From contig DASSKW010000009.1 in assembly GCA_035690065.1 (NCBI GenBank), forward strand, positions 1 to 33,498: DNA of 33,498 bases. The letters run 5' to 3'. The notes below the pieces were generated by a model that worked only from the letters and a program-made list of their open reading frames with translations, searched no databases and was not told where the DNA came from. A program made the position numbers and the translations under genes. This document shows, piece by piece, positions 14,299 through 23,263 of this stretch; positions within the stretch are counted from its first letter, which is position 1; every line of letters starts with the position of its first letter. Origin of the DNA: DASSKW01 sp035690065 (lineage in GTDB: Bacteria; Pseudomonadota; Gammaproteobacteria; Natronospirales; REEB76).

Positions 14299-15900
14299 AT
14301 GTCCACCCAGAATTCTTCCATCCGCCGCGATATCGGCCTGATCGCGCTCATCATGACCGGCATCGGTTCCATCATCGGTTCCGGCTGGCTGTTCGGTGCC
14401 TGGCGAGCAGCGACGCTGGCCGGCCCCGGTGCCATCTATGCCTGGCTGATCGGCGCGGCCATCATCCTGATTATCGCACTGACTTATGCCGAACTCGGCG
14501 CCATGTTTCCTGAATCCGGTGGTGTCGTACGTTACGGGCTCTATTCGCACGGCTCGCTGGTAGGCTTCCTGACTGCCTGGGCCAACTGGATCTCGATGGT
14601 CACGGTAATCCCGGTGGAAGCCGATGCTTCAGTGCAATATACGGCTTCCTGGCCGTGGGCCTGGGCACACGGTCTGTACGCCAACGGCGAACTTACCGCA
14701 TCCGGGCTGACGTTTGCGGCGGCGCTGATGGTGGTGTATTTCCTGCTCAACTTCTGGAGCGTGAAGTTGTTCGCACGCACCAACACCGCCATCACCGTGT
14801 TCAAGCTGATCATCCCGGCAGCGACCGCCATCGCGCTGATTGCGGCCGGTTTCGACAGCGCCAATTTTCATGTCGGAGTAAACGGCGGCAGTCATGTACT
14901 GAATCTCGCCGCCATCCTCACCGCGGTCGCGACCAGCGGCATCGTGTTCAGTTTCAACGGTTTCCAATCGCCGGTGAATCTGGCCGGCGAGGCGCGTAAC
15001 CCGGGCCGTAACGTGCCGATCAGCATCGTCGGTTCGATCCTGATCTGTGCGGTCATCTATGTGTTGTTGCAGATCGCCTTCATCGGGGCGGTGCCGGCCA
15101 GCGATCTCCTGCATGGCTGGCACGGGCTCGACTTCAGCTCGCCGTTCGCGCAACTGGCATTGGCACTCAACCTGAACTGGCTGGCGCTGTTGCTGTACAC
15201 GGATGCCTTCATCAGTCCCAGCGGTACCGGCATCACCTACACCGCCGGCAATGCGCGCATGATCTACGCGATCGAGAAGAACGGCACCTTGCCGAAGATC
15301 TTCGGCAGCGTGCATCCAAAATATGGTATCCCGCGTCCGGCAATGTGGCTGAACCTGGTCGTGGGCTTCTTCTTCCTGCTCTGGTTCCGCGGCTGGGGCT
15401 TCGGTGCCGCGGTGATCTCGGTCGCGGTCATTCTTTCCTATCTGGTGGGACCGGTCAGCGTGGCGGTACTGCGCCGCACTGCACCGGATATCAAGCGTCC
15501 GCTACGCCTGCCGTTACTGACCTGGTTATCCGGCATCGCCTTCGTATTCGGTACGCTGTTGCTGTACTGGGCGCGCTGGCCGCTCACCGGCGAGATCATC
15601 GGCCTCATGATCGTCGCACTGCCGATCTGGCTGTATTACGAAGCCAAGGGCGGCTGGCGGGATTTTCGGCGCCAGATGAACGGCGCCTGGTGGTTGGTAT
15701 GTTACCTGCCGGCCATCGCGATCCTGTCCTGGGCCGGCAGCAGCCAGTTCGGCGGCCGTGATTTCATCCCGTATGGCTGGGATCTCGTGGTGGTCGCGAT
15801 CTGCGCACTCGGTTTCTATGTCTGGGGCTTGTATTCAGGCTGGCGCACACCGCACCTGATTGAAGCAGCCGAGCAGCGCAGCGCTGAACAACATGGCTGA
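14299..15900 (+). CDS. APC-superfamily amino-acid permease
   Basis: The 533-residue chain has about 12-14 membrane helices. The first, IGLIALIMTGIGSIIGSGWLFGAWRAATLAGPGA, is the APC hallmark (unwound G-S-G-W substrate site). Also typical are TYAELGAMFPESGGVVRYGLYSHG and FSFNGFQSPVNLAGEARNPGRNVPISIVGS, the family loop before helix 7. A stretch around TDAFISPSGTGITYTAGNARMIYAIEKNGTLPKIFG follows. It would import amino acids or related amines across the inner membrane, probably by proton coupling; the substrate is not evident. The start at 14299 has GAGGAG 6 bases upstream. A strong terminator follows, so it is monocistronic. Confidence 0.93.
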   Translation: MSTQNSSIRRDIGLIALIMTGIGSIIGSGWLFGAWRAATLAGPGAIYAWLIGAAIILIIALTYAELGAMFPESGGVVRYGLYSHGSLVGFLTAWANWISMVTVIPVEADASVQYTASWPWAWAHGLYANGELTASGLTFAAALMVVYFLLNFWSVKLFARTNTAITVFKLIIPAATAIALIAAGFDSANFHVGVNGGSHVLNLAAILTAVATSGIVFSFNGFQSPVNLAGEARNPGRNVPISIVGSILICAVIYVLLQIAFIGAVPASDLLHGWHGLDFSSPFAQLALALNLNWLALLLYTDAFISPSGTGITYTAGNARMIYAIEKNGTLPKIFGSVHPKYGIPRPAMWLNLVVGFFFLLWFRGWGFGAAVISVAVILSYLVGPVSVAVLRRTAPDIKRPLRLPLLTWLSGIAFVFGTLLLYWARWPLTGEIIGLMIVALPIWLYYEAKGGWRDFRRQMNGAWWLVCYLPAIAILSWAGSSQFGGRDFIPYGWDLVVVAICALGFYVWGLYSGWRTPHLIEAAEQRSAEQHG

Positions 15901-15912
15901 ATAACAGTCTTG

Positions 15913-15948
15913 CAACCAAAGCCGCTGCATCTGCAGCGGCTTTGGTTG
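15913..15948. terminator. Bidirectional terminator between the permease gene and murI
   Basis: Near-perfect 17-bp arms (CAACCAAAGCCGCTGCA and its complement) are joined by TC; in practice the inner bases form the loop. It serves two convergent genes, starting 12 bases after the permease stop and ending 16 bases before the murI stop. Confidence 0.88.
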
Positions 15949-15964
15949 AGACGTGCACATTAAT

Positions 15965-16807
15965 TTACAAGTCGACTACTTCGATCGTATCTTCGACCAG
16001 CGCTTCCCCGAGAAACAGGCTCCCCACCCGGGCAAAACGTTCCGGATTATCCGTCGCAAGAAACTGCGTCGTGCCTTTACCGGACTTGCGTGCAAGCTGT
16101 TCTGATGCCAACAGCTCTGTGACCGCTTGCGCGACGATCTCACTCGAATCCACCAGCACCAGTTCGTCGCCGGCGACCCGTGCGATGGCTTTTTTCAGTA
16201 ACGGGAAATGCGTACAGCCCAATACCAGCGTATCCAGGCCCTCCCGTTTCTTTTCATCCAATAGCGGGTGCAGATATTCGCGTGCCACGGATTCGACCAA
16301 CGCGCCGTGCGTCCAGCCTTCCTCGGCAAGCGCGACGAACAACGAACAAGCCTGCGAGAAAACCCTGGCATCGGCACGGCGAGCATGGATCGCGCGCGCA
16401 TACGCGCCACCGCGCACGGTACTCTCGGTGGCCAGCACGGCGATATGCCCGGTAATCGAAGCCCGCACGGCAGCCGCGGCACCGGCTTCGACCACGCCGA
16501 TCACCGGTAACGGAGTGAATTCCTTTTGCAGCGCCGGCATCGCCACCGCAGAAGCGGTGTTGCACGCCACCACCAGCAGTTTGATGCCGCGTTCGACCAG
16601 ATGCGCCGCGGCCTGCACCGCGTAACGGCTGACGGTTTCAGCCCCCTTGGTGCCATACGGCAGGCGCGCGGTATCGCCGAGATACACCAGGTATTCGTGC
16701 GGCAGCCGGGTACGGAGCGCCTTGAGCACGCTCAAGCCACCGACGCCGGAATCGAAGATGCCGATGGGCCGGTCCGCTTCCGCGACCGGCCCGTTCAAAG
16801 AACCCAT
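15965..16807 (-). CDS. murI: Glutamate racemase
   Basis: MurI makes D-glutamate for peptidoglycan. The 280-residue product shows PIGIFDSGVGGLSVLKAL at the start, YLGDTARLPYGTKG, the first catalytic cysteine in VVACNTASA and the second in LGCTHFPLL. The start at 16807 (MGSLNG) is preferred over the upstream ATG at 16873, which would overlap the protease gene by 29 bases. A moderate AAGG site precedes it. It is downstream of the M48 protease gene with a 37-base gap, probably the same operon. Confidence 0.95.
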   Translation of the reverse strand: MGSLNGPVAEADRPIGIFDSGVGGLSVLKALRTRLPHEYLVYLGDTARLPYGTKGAETVSRYAVQAAAHLVERGIKLLVVACNTASAVAMPALQKEFTPLPVIGVVEAGAAAAVRASITGHIAVLATESTVRGGAYARAIHARRADARVFSQACSLFVALAEEGWTHGALVESVAREYLHPLLDEKKREGLDTLVLGCTHFPLLKKAIARVAGDELVLVDSSEIVAQAVTELLASEQLARKSGKGTTQFLATDNPERFARVGSLFLGEALVEDTIEVVDL

Positions 16808-16844
16808 TTGCAGGCCTTGGGAAAACCGCTTATTCAGGTGCGCA

Positions 16845-18182
16845 TTATTGCGCACCTGCCGGTGCCGTCGCATCTTCGGCCCGGATATCCGGGTCGTTGA
16901 TATGTTCCGCTTTCCAGATCATGGCGCGATGGATCCGGTTCCAACCGCTCGGATGATCGAAAAAGATGAATTCTTCCACCGGCCCGGGATGCATCTTGCG
17001 GTATTCCGAAAGCTGCAGCGCGGCCCTGGCGAATCCATCCGGTTCGCGCGCCGCGTTCAGACCGAAGGCATCGGCCTCCGCCTCAGTGGTGCGGGTCAGC
17101 GTGTTGGTCACCGGCGTCATCAGGAACATGTACACCGAAAATAATGCGATCAATAATGGCAACCCGGCGACATCCGCAACATCACGTATGCCCCAGCGCA
17201 CACCATAACGCGCGTGCAGCTTGCCGAAGGCCCATTGCACCAGGGCGAACCCGATGACGATGATGATGCCGAAGAACGCGATACCCTTGTAGACGTGGTT
17301 CAGCACATAGTGACCCATCTCGTGCCCCATCACCGCCTTGATCTCCGCCGGCGTGCTGCGATTGAGCAGATTGTCGTTGAGGCTGATGCGGGTGGTGCCG
17401 AACATGCCGCTGACATTAGCGCTGATACGCTTGCTCTGTTTAGACGCGTTGAACTCATACACGTTATCGGCCGGGATGCCGTTGGCGCGCGCCATCGACA
17501 GGATCTGTGCCTTGAGCGGGCTGTCCGGCAGTGCCTTGTAGGTATTGAACAGGGGGGCGATATACACCGGGGCGATGGTGGCGCTGAATACGCCGAACAC
17601 GATCAGGACGACTGCACCCCATAACCACCAGCTGCGTTGTACCTTGCGGATGACGGCATAGACGATGATCAGCGCCAGCGTGCCCAGGATCAGACCTACC
17701 AGCAGCCCCTTGAATTGATCGCCCATCCACTGACCGAAGTTCTGATTGGAAAGTCCGTACTGGTGTTCACGGAAGAAATCCTGATACAGCGACAAGGGAA
17801 AGCCTAGGATTGCCGTCAATATGATGTACTGCACGGAATAGATCGCCGTTTGCAGCGATTTGAAACGGGTCAGCTTCTCGGCCAGATCGCGCATCCGCGC
17901 CGACAGGCCGGTACCGAGCAACAGCCAGGCCACACCCAGACCATAGAGCGCGCCCCACAGGATCAGCCAGTATCCACCTTCGAAATAGGCATCGGATTTG
18001 GCCCGGGCTTCCGGGGAAAGCTGCGCCATGTAGGCTTGCGTGGCAGCTTCCGGATCAAAGTGCGCTACCGGAGTCGTGACGGGATTTGCATCAGGCTTGC
18101 CCTGGGCTGGGGGAGGTTGTATTGCCATCGCTGCAGAGGCAAACACCATGACGGCGACAAACGCTATAATCAGGCGCTTCAT
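16845..18182 (-). CDS. Ste24-like M48 zinc metalloprotease
   Basis: The 445-residue product has an N-terminal signal-like segment (MKRLIIAFVAVMVFASAAMA). A CAAX-protease-like membrane core follows, with YQDFFREHQYGLSNQNFGQWMGDQFK, the typical N-terminal signature of Ste24/M48A enzymes. The zinc site is HEMGHYV (HExxH) and the third ligand, Glu, is in TEAEADAFGL. Terminal text HPGPVEEFIFFDHPSGWNRI is the family end (D-HPS). In bacteria such proteins are thought to act in inner-membrane protein quality control, as no prenylated substrates are known. GAGGAG lies before the ATG at 18182. It is the first gene of the unit with murI; the link is probably only positional. Confidence 0.93.
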   Translation of the reverse strand: MKRLIIAFVAVMVFASAAMAIQPPPAQGKPDANPVTTPVAHFDPEAATQAYMAQLSPEARAKSDAYFEGGYWLILWGALYGLGVAWLLLGTGLSARMRDLAEKLTRFKSLQTAIYSVQYIILTAILGFPLSLYQDFFREHQYGLSNQNFGQWMGDQFKGLLVGLILGTLALIIVYAVIRKVQRSWWLWGAVVLIVFGVFSATIAPVYIAPLFNTYKALPDSPLKAQILSMARANGIPADNVYEFNASKQSKRISANVSGMFGTTRISLNDNLLNRSTPAEIKAVMGHEMGHYVLNHVYKGIAFFGIIIVIGFALVQWAFGKLHARYGVRWGIRDVADVAGLPLLIALFSVYMFLMTPVTNTLTRTTEAEADAFGLNAAREPDGFARAALQLSEYRKMHPGPVEEFIFFDHPSGWNRIHRAMIWKAEHINDPDIRAEDATAPAGAQ

Positions 18183-18361
18183 TGCAAATCTCCTCGTGTC
18201 TGTAAGATCGGCGGATGCGCGAAAGTATAGGCGGGAAATACCAAACCGCCAGTAATTTCGAGGTGACAAGAGTTGGTTTTGCAGATAAATTCTGCCGTCA
18301 TTCCGGCCAGGGACATCACCGGCCGACAACGACCGAATCGGCAAGCAGGGACCCACGTTGC

Positions 18362-19090
18362 ATGAATCCAGTGTACCGTCTTTTATTGCTCAGCAGTTCG
18401 CGTACCGCAAAGACGGGGTTTTTGCAGCATGCGCGACAAGACATCGATCGCTTTCTGAATGGTGAGGTCAAGCACGCCGTATTCCTGCCTTATGCCAGCG
18501 TACGTTCCTCCTACGACGAATACACCGGACGTGTTCAAGACTGGTTCGGGCAGCTGGGTTGCGAGGTACACGGCCTGCATCGCGCCGCTGATTTCGTACA
18601 GGAATTGTCCGCGGCCGATCTCATCATCGGCGGCGGCGGCAACACCTTTCATCTGCTGCACGAGCTCTATCGTCACGACCTGATCGGAGCCTTGCGACGC
18701 CGTATCTCCGAGGGTATCCATTATCTGGGCTGGAGTGCCGGTTCCAATATCGCCTGCCCCAGCATCCGCACTACCAACGACATGCCGATAATCTGGCCGC
18801 CCAGTTGTGAAGCCCTCGACCTGGTCCCATTCCAGATCAATCCACATTACACCGATACCCATCTGACCGGGCATCAGGGCGAGACGCGTGCCGAGCGGCT
18901 CTCCGAATTCATGGTCTTGAACCCCGATATCCCGGTGGTAGCTCTACGCGAAGGCAGTGCCCTGCAGATCGAAGCCGGGAAGATCCGTCTGCTTGGAGAA
19001 CACACAGCGCGTATCTCACGCGGTGAGCGCAGTTGGGAGGCGACCCCCGGCAGTTGGGGCGCTGAGATGCTGCAGCACGCCGTTGCTTAG
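18362..19090 (+). CDS. pepE: Peptidase E (S51, alpha-aspartyl dipeptidase)
   Basis: This cytosolic enzyme cleaves Asp-X dipeptides. The 242-residue chain starts MNPVYRLLLLSSSRTAKTGFL and carries AVFLPYASV, IIGGGGNTFHLL, the nucleophile elbow LGWSAGSNIACPSIRTTNDMPI and the His-containing FQINPHYTD. All are S51 family motifs, and the length equals the E. coli type. The start at 18362 uses AGGGA 10 bases upstream. The gene is divergent from the M48 protease gene. It fits the window's theme of peptide use. Confidence 0.94.
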   Translation: MNPVYRLLLLSSSRTAKTGFLQHARQDIDRFLNGEVKHAVFLPYASVRSSYDEYTGRVQDWFGQLGCEVHGLHRAADFVQELSAADLIIGGGGNTFHLLHELYRHDLIGALRRRISEGIHYLGWSAGSNIACPSIRTTNDMPIIWPPSCEALDLVPFQINPHYTDTHLTGHQGETRAERLSEFMVLNPDIPVVALREGSALQIEAGKIRLLGEHTARISRGERSWEATPGSWGAEMLQHAVA

Positions 19091-19188
19091 TACTCAGCCC
19101 ATAACATCGGGAAACCCTGTCGCCAACCCCTGATGACGGGCGCGGGAGAACGCGCTACAGTGCGGCCAGCCCCGTTCGGAGAAAACCC

Positions 19189-19644
<456 letters not shown>

Positions 19645-19833
19645 ATCTTTACCTGAATATAGAGATCGATGCGAACTGTCCATATGTCTGCCAAACAGCA
19701 GGTTATGTCGCAGTAATCCGGGGGAATCGATTTTTCATATTCCCGTCTTTGTTGTGCGTACCGTCTCCGGCAGACGAGTACGGTACACTATGCCCGTAAT
19801 CAACCTTGGCTGAATGACATGCGGAGGATCATC

Positions 19834-20250
19834 ATGCGCGCATTGAACCTGCTTGCCATCGCGGTCGCACTCGCGACGAGTGGTTGCACCTGGGTCTCGG
19901 TAAGTTCACAGGCTCAACAGCAGGGTGTGATCGCACTCAGTCTCGACCGCGTCGCAAACTGCCGCTTGTTGAGTCAGACCACGGTCTCGATCGCCAACAG
20001 TGTCGGTGTATTCCAACGCATGCCTTCGGATGTCGAACATGATCTGACCAATCTCGCGATCAATGACGCTGCCAAGAGCGGCGGCGATACCGTCGCGGCA
20101 CTTTCACCGGTCAAGGATGGCGCACAGACGTTCGGTATCTATAAATGCCTCAACAGCAGCGGTCGGCGTGCTGATGCCAGTCCCGCACCTGCTGCCTCTA
20201 CTACCGGTACCGCAACAAAAACCACGCCGTATCGTCCGCCGCTCGACTAA
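19834..20250 (+). CDS. DUF4156-like lipoprotein
   Basis: The 138-residue product begins with a lipoprotein signal (MRALNLLAIAVALATSGC). In the mature part, VANCRLLSQTTVSI and HDLTNLAINDAAKSGGDTVAALSPVKDGAQTFGIYKC fit the small DUF4156/RcsF-like envelope protein group, with a pair of cysteines (NCRLL and YKC) that could form a disulfide. The tail is Ala/Thr/Pro-rich and probably unstructured. The start at 19834 follows GGAGGATC closely; an upstream ATG (19819) lacks that. A role in envelope stress sensing is known for RcsF and is only a guess here. Confidence 0.82.
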   Translation: MRALNLLAIAVALATSGCTWVSVSSQAQQQGVIALSLDRVANCRLLSQTTVSIANSVGVFQRMPSDVEHDLTNLAINDAAKSGGDTVAALSPVKDGAQTFGIYKCLNSSGRRADASPAPAASTTGTATKTTPYRPPLD

Positions 20251-21231
20251 TCAATCGTCCGCAAGTGCCCGCTGTAACGGCCCCAGGTAATCCTGATAAT
20301 GCCGCCAACGCCCCCTGGAACTGGTATAGATCGGTTGTCTGACCTGGGCTAGGCTGGCAGTCTTCACTGCGCGCCGGGTCTCATTGAAACGCAGACACGC
20401 GTCATCCCATGGTAATCCGCAGAATTCCAGCAGCCGCCGTGACTGTGCTTCGGTATCGCCGATCATTTCTTCATAACGCACTTCCAGCATGCGTCCTTCC
20501 GGTAATACCGTGCGCCAGTGCATCATCAACTGCTGATAAAGCCGGTGGAACCGCCCCAGTTCTGCCAGGTCATAACTGAATGCATGACCGGTGGTGAACA
20601 GCTTCGAGAAACACGAGACACAGGTATCCAATGGATCGCGCACGCAATGGATGATGCGTGCAGCGGGGAATACCAGATGAATCAATCCGACCAGTGCCAT
20701 GTTACCGGGAAGTTTGTCGGTTATACGCATCGCACCCGGAGCAAGCTCGGCAAGCGCGGAACAATAACGTTCACCGATGCGCTCAAATCCGGCATTTTCA
20801 AGCTGTGCCAGTCGCACTGGCAGTTCGTCGTCATCTTCCACGGTACCCAATTCCAGACGCAAACAACGCCGCAACAGGTGCAGCTCCCCGGCGCCATGTA
20901 CCCGTGGATGGCTGGCGAGTATCTGTTCCACCAGAGTGGTACCGGAGCGCGACATGCCGATGATGAATATCGGCAATTCGCTGGCTACTCCGGTAGCTGT
21001 ATGCGTCGCCATGAATGCAGCATCGAAGTAATGGATAAAATCATGGAAGAAATGTGCCTGTCGGGCTTCATCATAATCAAGCGTGGCGTGCTTGAGTCGA
21101 TTGCCTTCCAGGTAATGCTCGAAGGCGCGGGCAAATTCAGCCTCATCTTCATGCACTTTGCCCAGGACGAAATGCAGCATACTGGCTTGCGTGACGGGCA
21201 GCTCGGTCAGTTTATCTTTCAATGCCTTCAA
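20251..21231 (-). CDS. Sulfotransferase-family protein lacking its usual TPR part
   Basis: The core is a PAPS-dependent sulfotransferase domain (PF13469-like). PIFIIGMSRSGTTLVEQILASHP carries the 5'-phosphosulfate loop. Later AARIIHCVRDPLDTCVSCFSKLF is the 3'-phosphate loop, with YDLAELGRFHRLYQQLMMHW and the C-terminal RRAVKTASLAQVRQPIYTSSRGRW. The sequence before it (VLGKVHEDEAEFARAFEHYLEGNRLKHA) is the linker that normally joins an N-terminal TPR array to this domain in 500-700-residue proteins. Here the in-frame linker continues upstream of the TTG at 21231 (NLASIKRLASDDELRSEL) but meets TAG near 21321, so the TPR part is gone. The start is therefore uncertain. The product may be inactive or a minimal form. 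Confidence 0.8.
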   Translation of the reverse strand: MKALKDKLTELPVTQASMLHFVLGKVHEDEAEFARAFEHYLEGNRLKHATLDYDEARQAHFFHDFIHYFDAAFMATHTATGVASELPIFIIGMSRSGTTLVEQILASHPRVHGAGELHLLRRCLRLELGTVEDDDELPVRLAQLENAGFERIGERYCSALAELAPGAMRITDKLPGNMALVGLIHLVFPAARIIHCVRDPLDTCVSCFSKLFTTGHAFSYDLAELGRFHRLYQQLMMHWRTVLPEGRMLEVRYEEMIGDTEAQSRRLLEFCGLPWDDACLRFNETRRAVKTASLAQVRQPIYTSSRGRWRHYQDYLGPLQRALADD

Positions 21232-21363
21232 TTCCGACCTCAGTTCATCGTCGCTCGCAAGTCGCTTGATACTGGCCAGATTGTGCCAAGCGCCGACATA
21301 GCCGGGGCGATTCTTCTATGGGCGCGTATCGGTAAAATTCTGATCAACCCCGTATCCACACAT

Positions 21364-21397
21364 ACTCGCGGTCCGCAAGGGCCGCGAGTTTTTTTAA
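21364..21397 (+). terminator. Strong plus-strand terminator with no plus-strand gene before it
   Basis: ACTCGCGG and CCGCGAGT enclose a TCCGCAAGGG loop and are followed by seven T residues, a perfect intrinsic terminator on the plus strand. Both flanking genes are on the minus strand. A weak promoter-like TAAAAT (21333-21338) lies just upstream. Between 21232 and 21494 I see no other gene. Confidence 0.85.
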
Positions 21398-21494
21398 TGT
21401 TCGCAACCCTGTCCGGACCGATTGAAAGATCAGCATCTCGCCATAAAGTCCAGACAGGATCTCAAGCAGTACCGGCACGACACTGGCAATTCAC

Positions 21495-22469
21495 TCACGA
21501 ATCCAGCACCTCGATGATTTTCCCCATAACTGTCGGTGTCAATTTATCCGCTAACTCCACTGCAGCCAGCGTTTCCTTGAGTTGTTCAACCCGTGAAGCA
21601 CCCAGAATCACGCTGCTGACGTGTGGATTCCTCAGACACCAGGCGATCGCAAGTTGCGCCATACTCATATCCAGTTCCCGGGCAATCGGTTCGAGCTGAC
21701 TGACTTTTGCGAGCCGGCGCCGGCCTTCCTCACTCTGCAATTTTTCCTTGAGCCATCCATAACCCGGCAGGTTCATGCGTGAATCCTTCGGAATACCAGC
21801 GTTGTATTTGCCGGTGAGCAGCCCCGAGGCAAGTGGCGACCAGATGGTGGTGCCCATGCCGTGATCTTTATACAAGGGCGCGTATTCCTGCTCCACTCGC
21901 TCACGCACGAACAGGTTGTATTGCGGTTGCTCCATGGTGGGCGGCGTTAACCGCAGCTCACGTGCGACCGCGTGCGCTGCATTGATCTCATGTGCAGACC
22001 ACTCTGAAGTTCCCCAATACAGAACTTTGCCCTGCTGCACCAGGGTGTGCATGGTGGTGACGATCTCTTCCATCGGCACCTCCGGGTCGGGGCGGTGACA
22101 GTAATACAGATCCAGGTAATCGACTTGCAGGCGTTTCAGCGCCTGATGACAGGCTTCCACGATATGCTTGCGCGACAATCCGCGCTGGGTCGGCTTGGGG
22201 TGATCGTGGCTGCCAAAGAATACCTTGCTGGATACGCACCAGGAATCGCGCGACAAACCCAGATTCCTGAGTGCCTGCCCCATGATGAGTTCAGATTGAC
22301 CGTTGGCATAGGTCTCAGCGTTGTCGAAAAAATTCACGCCGGCGTCATGGGCGAAGCCCAGACATTGCTCAGCCACTTTCATATCAACCTGATTTTTGAA
22401 CGTGACCCATGAACCGAGCGATAAAGCACTGAGTTTGAGACCCGCGTTTCCCAATCGTCTATATTCCAT
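21495..22469 (-). CDS. Aldo/keto reductase (K+-channel beta-subunit-like)
   Basis: This 324-residue NADPH-dependent oxidoreductase has the AKR tetrad: Asp and Tyr in FFDNAETYANGQSE, Lys in VSSKVFFG and His in YYCHRPDPEV. The C-terminal NADPH loop reads SPLASGLLTGKYN...SVILGASRVEQL. WGTSEWSAHEI and GMGTTIWSPLASG place it with the Kv-beta-like AKR6 group (YghZ/Gpr-type). It should reduce aldehydes in the cytosol; the physiological substrate is unknown. Monocistronic by appearance. Confidence 0.92.
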   Translation of the reverse strand: MEYRRLGNAGLKLSALSLGSWVTFKNQVDMKVAEQCLGFAHDAGVNFFDNAETYANGQSELIMGQALRNLGLSRDSWCVSSKVFFGSHDHPKPTQRGLSRKHIVEACHQALKRLQVDYLDLYYCHRPDPEVPMEEIVTTMHTLVQQGKVLYWGTSEWSAHEINAAHAVARELRLTPPTMEQPQYNLFVRERVEQEYAPLYKDHGMGTTIWSPLASGLLTGKYNAGIPKDSRMNLPGYGWLKEKLQSEEGRRRLAKVSQLEPIARELDMSMAQLAIAWCLRNPHVSSVILGASRVEQLKETLAAVELADKLTPTVMGKIIEVLDS

Positions 22470-22520
22470 GCCGTACTCCGAACGATTTACTCTGCTGCTA
22501 TCTTATCGCCTGCCAGTCAC

Positions 22521-22550
22521 TAAAAAAACGGGGCGGTATTCCGCCCCGTT
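22521..22550 (-). terminator. Terminator of the secreted-protein gene
   Basis: A 10-bp perfect stem AACGGGGCGG with a 4-base loop is followed on the minus strand by a run of T. It starts 24 bases after the stop codon of the gene at 22574-23215 and separates it from the aldo/keto reductase gene. Confidence 0.92.
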
Positions 22551-22573
22551 GCAATCCATCAATCGGCGTGCAA

Positions 22574-23215
22574 TCAATGCAGGGAAGCGAGCTTGACGTG
22601 CTTATGGTCGAGTGCGTGTGCCACATCGAACATCGCCTGGTTGAGAAGCTTGTGCGTGATCATGTCAGCCTGGGCACTGACGTTGGTATTGATGTCTTCC
22701 ATCACCTGGTTGTGCAATTGATGCGAGAGCGCCTTGTCGAACAGATAACCCGACCACCACGTGCCATCCGATGTGGTACCGGCGGTGACCAGCGTGTGGG
22801 CGAGCGCCACACCATGAAGATCGGCAGGGGCAGCCGGAAGCTTGATACCTGCTTCCGTGGCGCGCTTCACTCCATCCTTGACGGCATAATCCATGCCGGT
22901 GATGAAGGTCTGAACTTCCTGCTGGCCATATTGCTTGGTGAGCTTGGCGACTTCCGCGTTCACGGTCTTTTCGCCGAGCATGGATACCAGGGCCTTGGAG
23001 AAGCTGAAATTCTCCGCACCGCCGCCGGCCTTGACCAGCGCCGCGGTGACCGTCAGCGCGGGCGCGCCGTTATACACAGGACCGCCGAACATGTTGGTCG
23101 CCGCTGGTTGAGAAGCAGATGCCGTGCTGCTGCCAGAGCTCTGGGCAAACGCACTGCCAGCCACCAGCATGGCCACAGCGCCTATCGTCGCAAGTTTCAT
23201 CGTGTATCTGTTCAT
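22574..23215 (-). CDS. Exported protein of unknown function
   Basis: The 213-residue product begins with a signal peptide (MNRYTMKLATIGAVAMLVAGSAFA) and a Ser/Ala-rich stretch. The mature part is mainly helical: ALTVTAALVKAGGGAENFSFSKALVSMLGEKTVNAEVAKLTKQYGQQEVQTFITGMDYAVKDGV, then a His-rich end (SHQLHNQVMEDINTNVSAQADMITHKLLNQAMFDVAHALDHKHVKLASLH). It has no cysteine. I do not recognise the family. AAGGAGAT precedes the ATG. It lies 48 bases behind the TrmB-type regulator gene and may be cotranscribed with it, with a strong terminator after it. Confidence 0.82.
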   Translation of the reverse strand: MNRYTMKLATIGAVAMLVAGSAFAQSSGSSTASASQPAATNMFGGPVYNGAPALTVTAALVKAGGGAENFSFSKALVSMLGEKTVNAEVAKLTKQYGQQEVQTFITGMDYAVKDGVKRATEAGIKLPAAPADLHGVALAHTLVTAGTTSDGTWWSGYLFDKALSHQLHNQVMEDINTNVSAQADMITHKLLNQAMFDVAHALDHKHVKLASLH

Positions 23216-23263
23216 TGCAATAATCTCCTTCGTTCGTTAAATACACTGCGCGTGTGCGCAGAA

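Noticed and set aside
21250..21363. tRNA or tmRNA gene before the orphan terminator
   Set aside because: No cloverleaf, T-loop GGTTCRANTCC or CCA end could be found in this stretch.
20518..21699. A 393-codon open frame on the plus strand
   Set aside because: It is antisense to the sulfotransferase and runs through its upstream gap and an intrinsic terminator; no ribosome site or motif.
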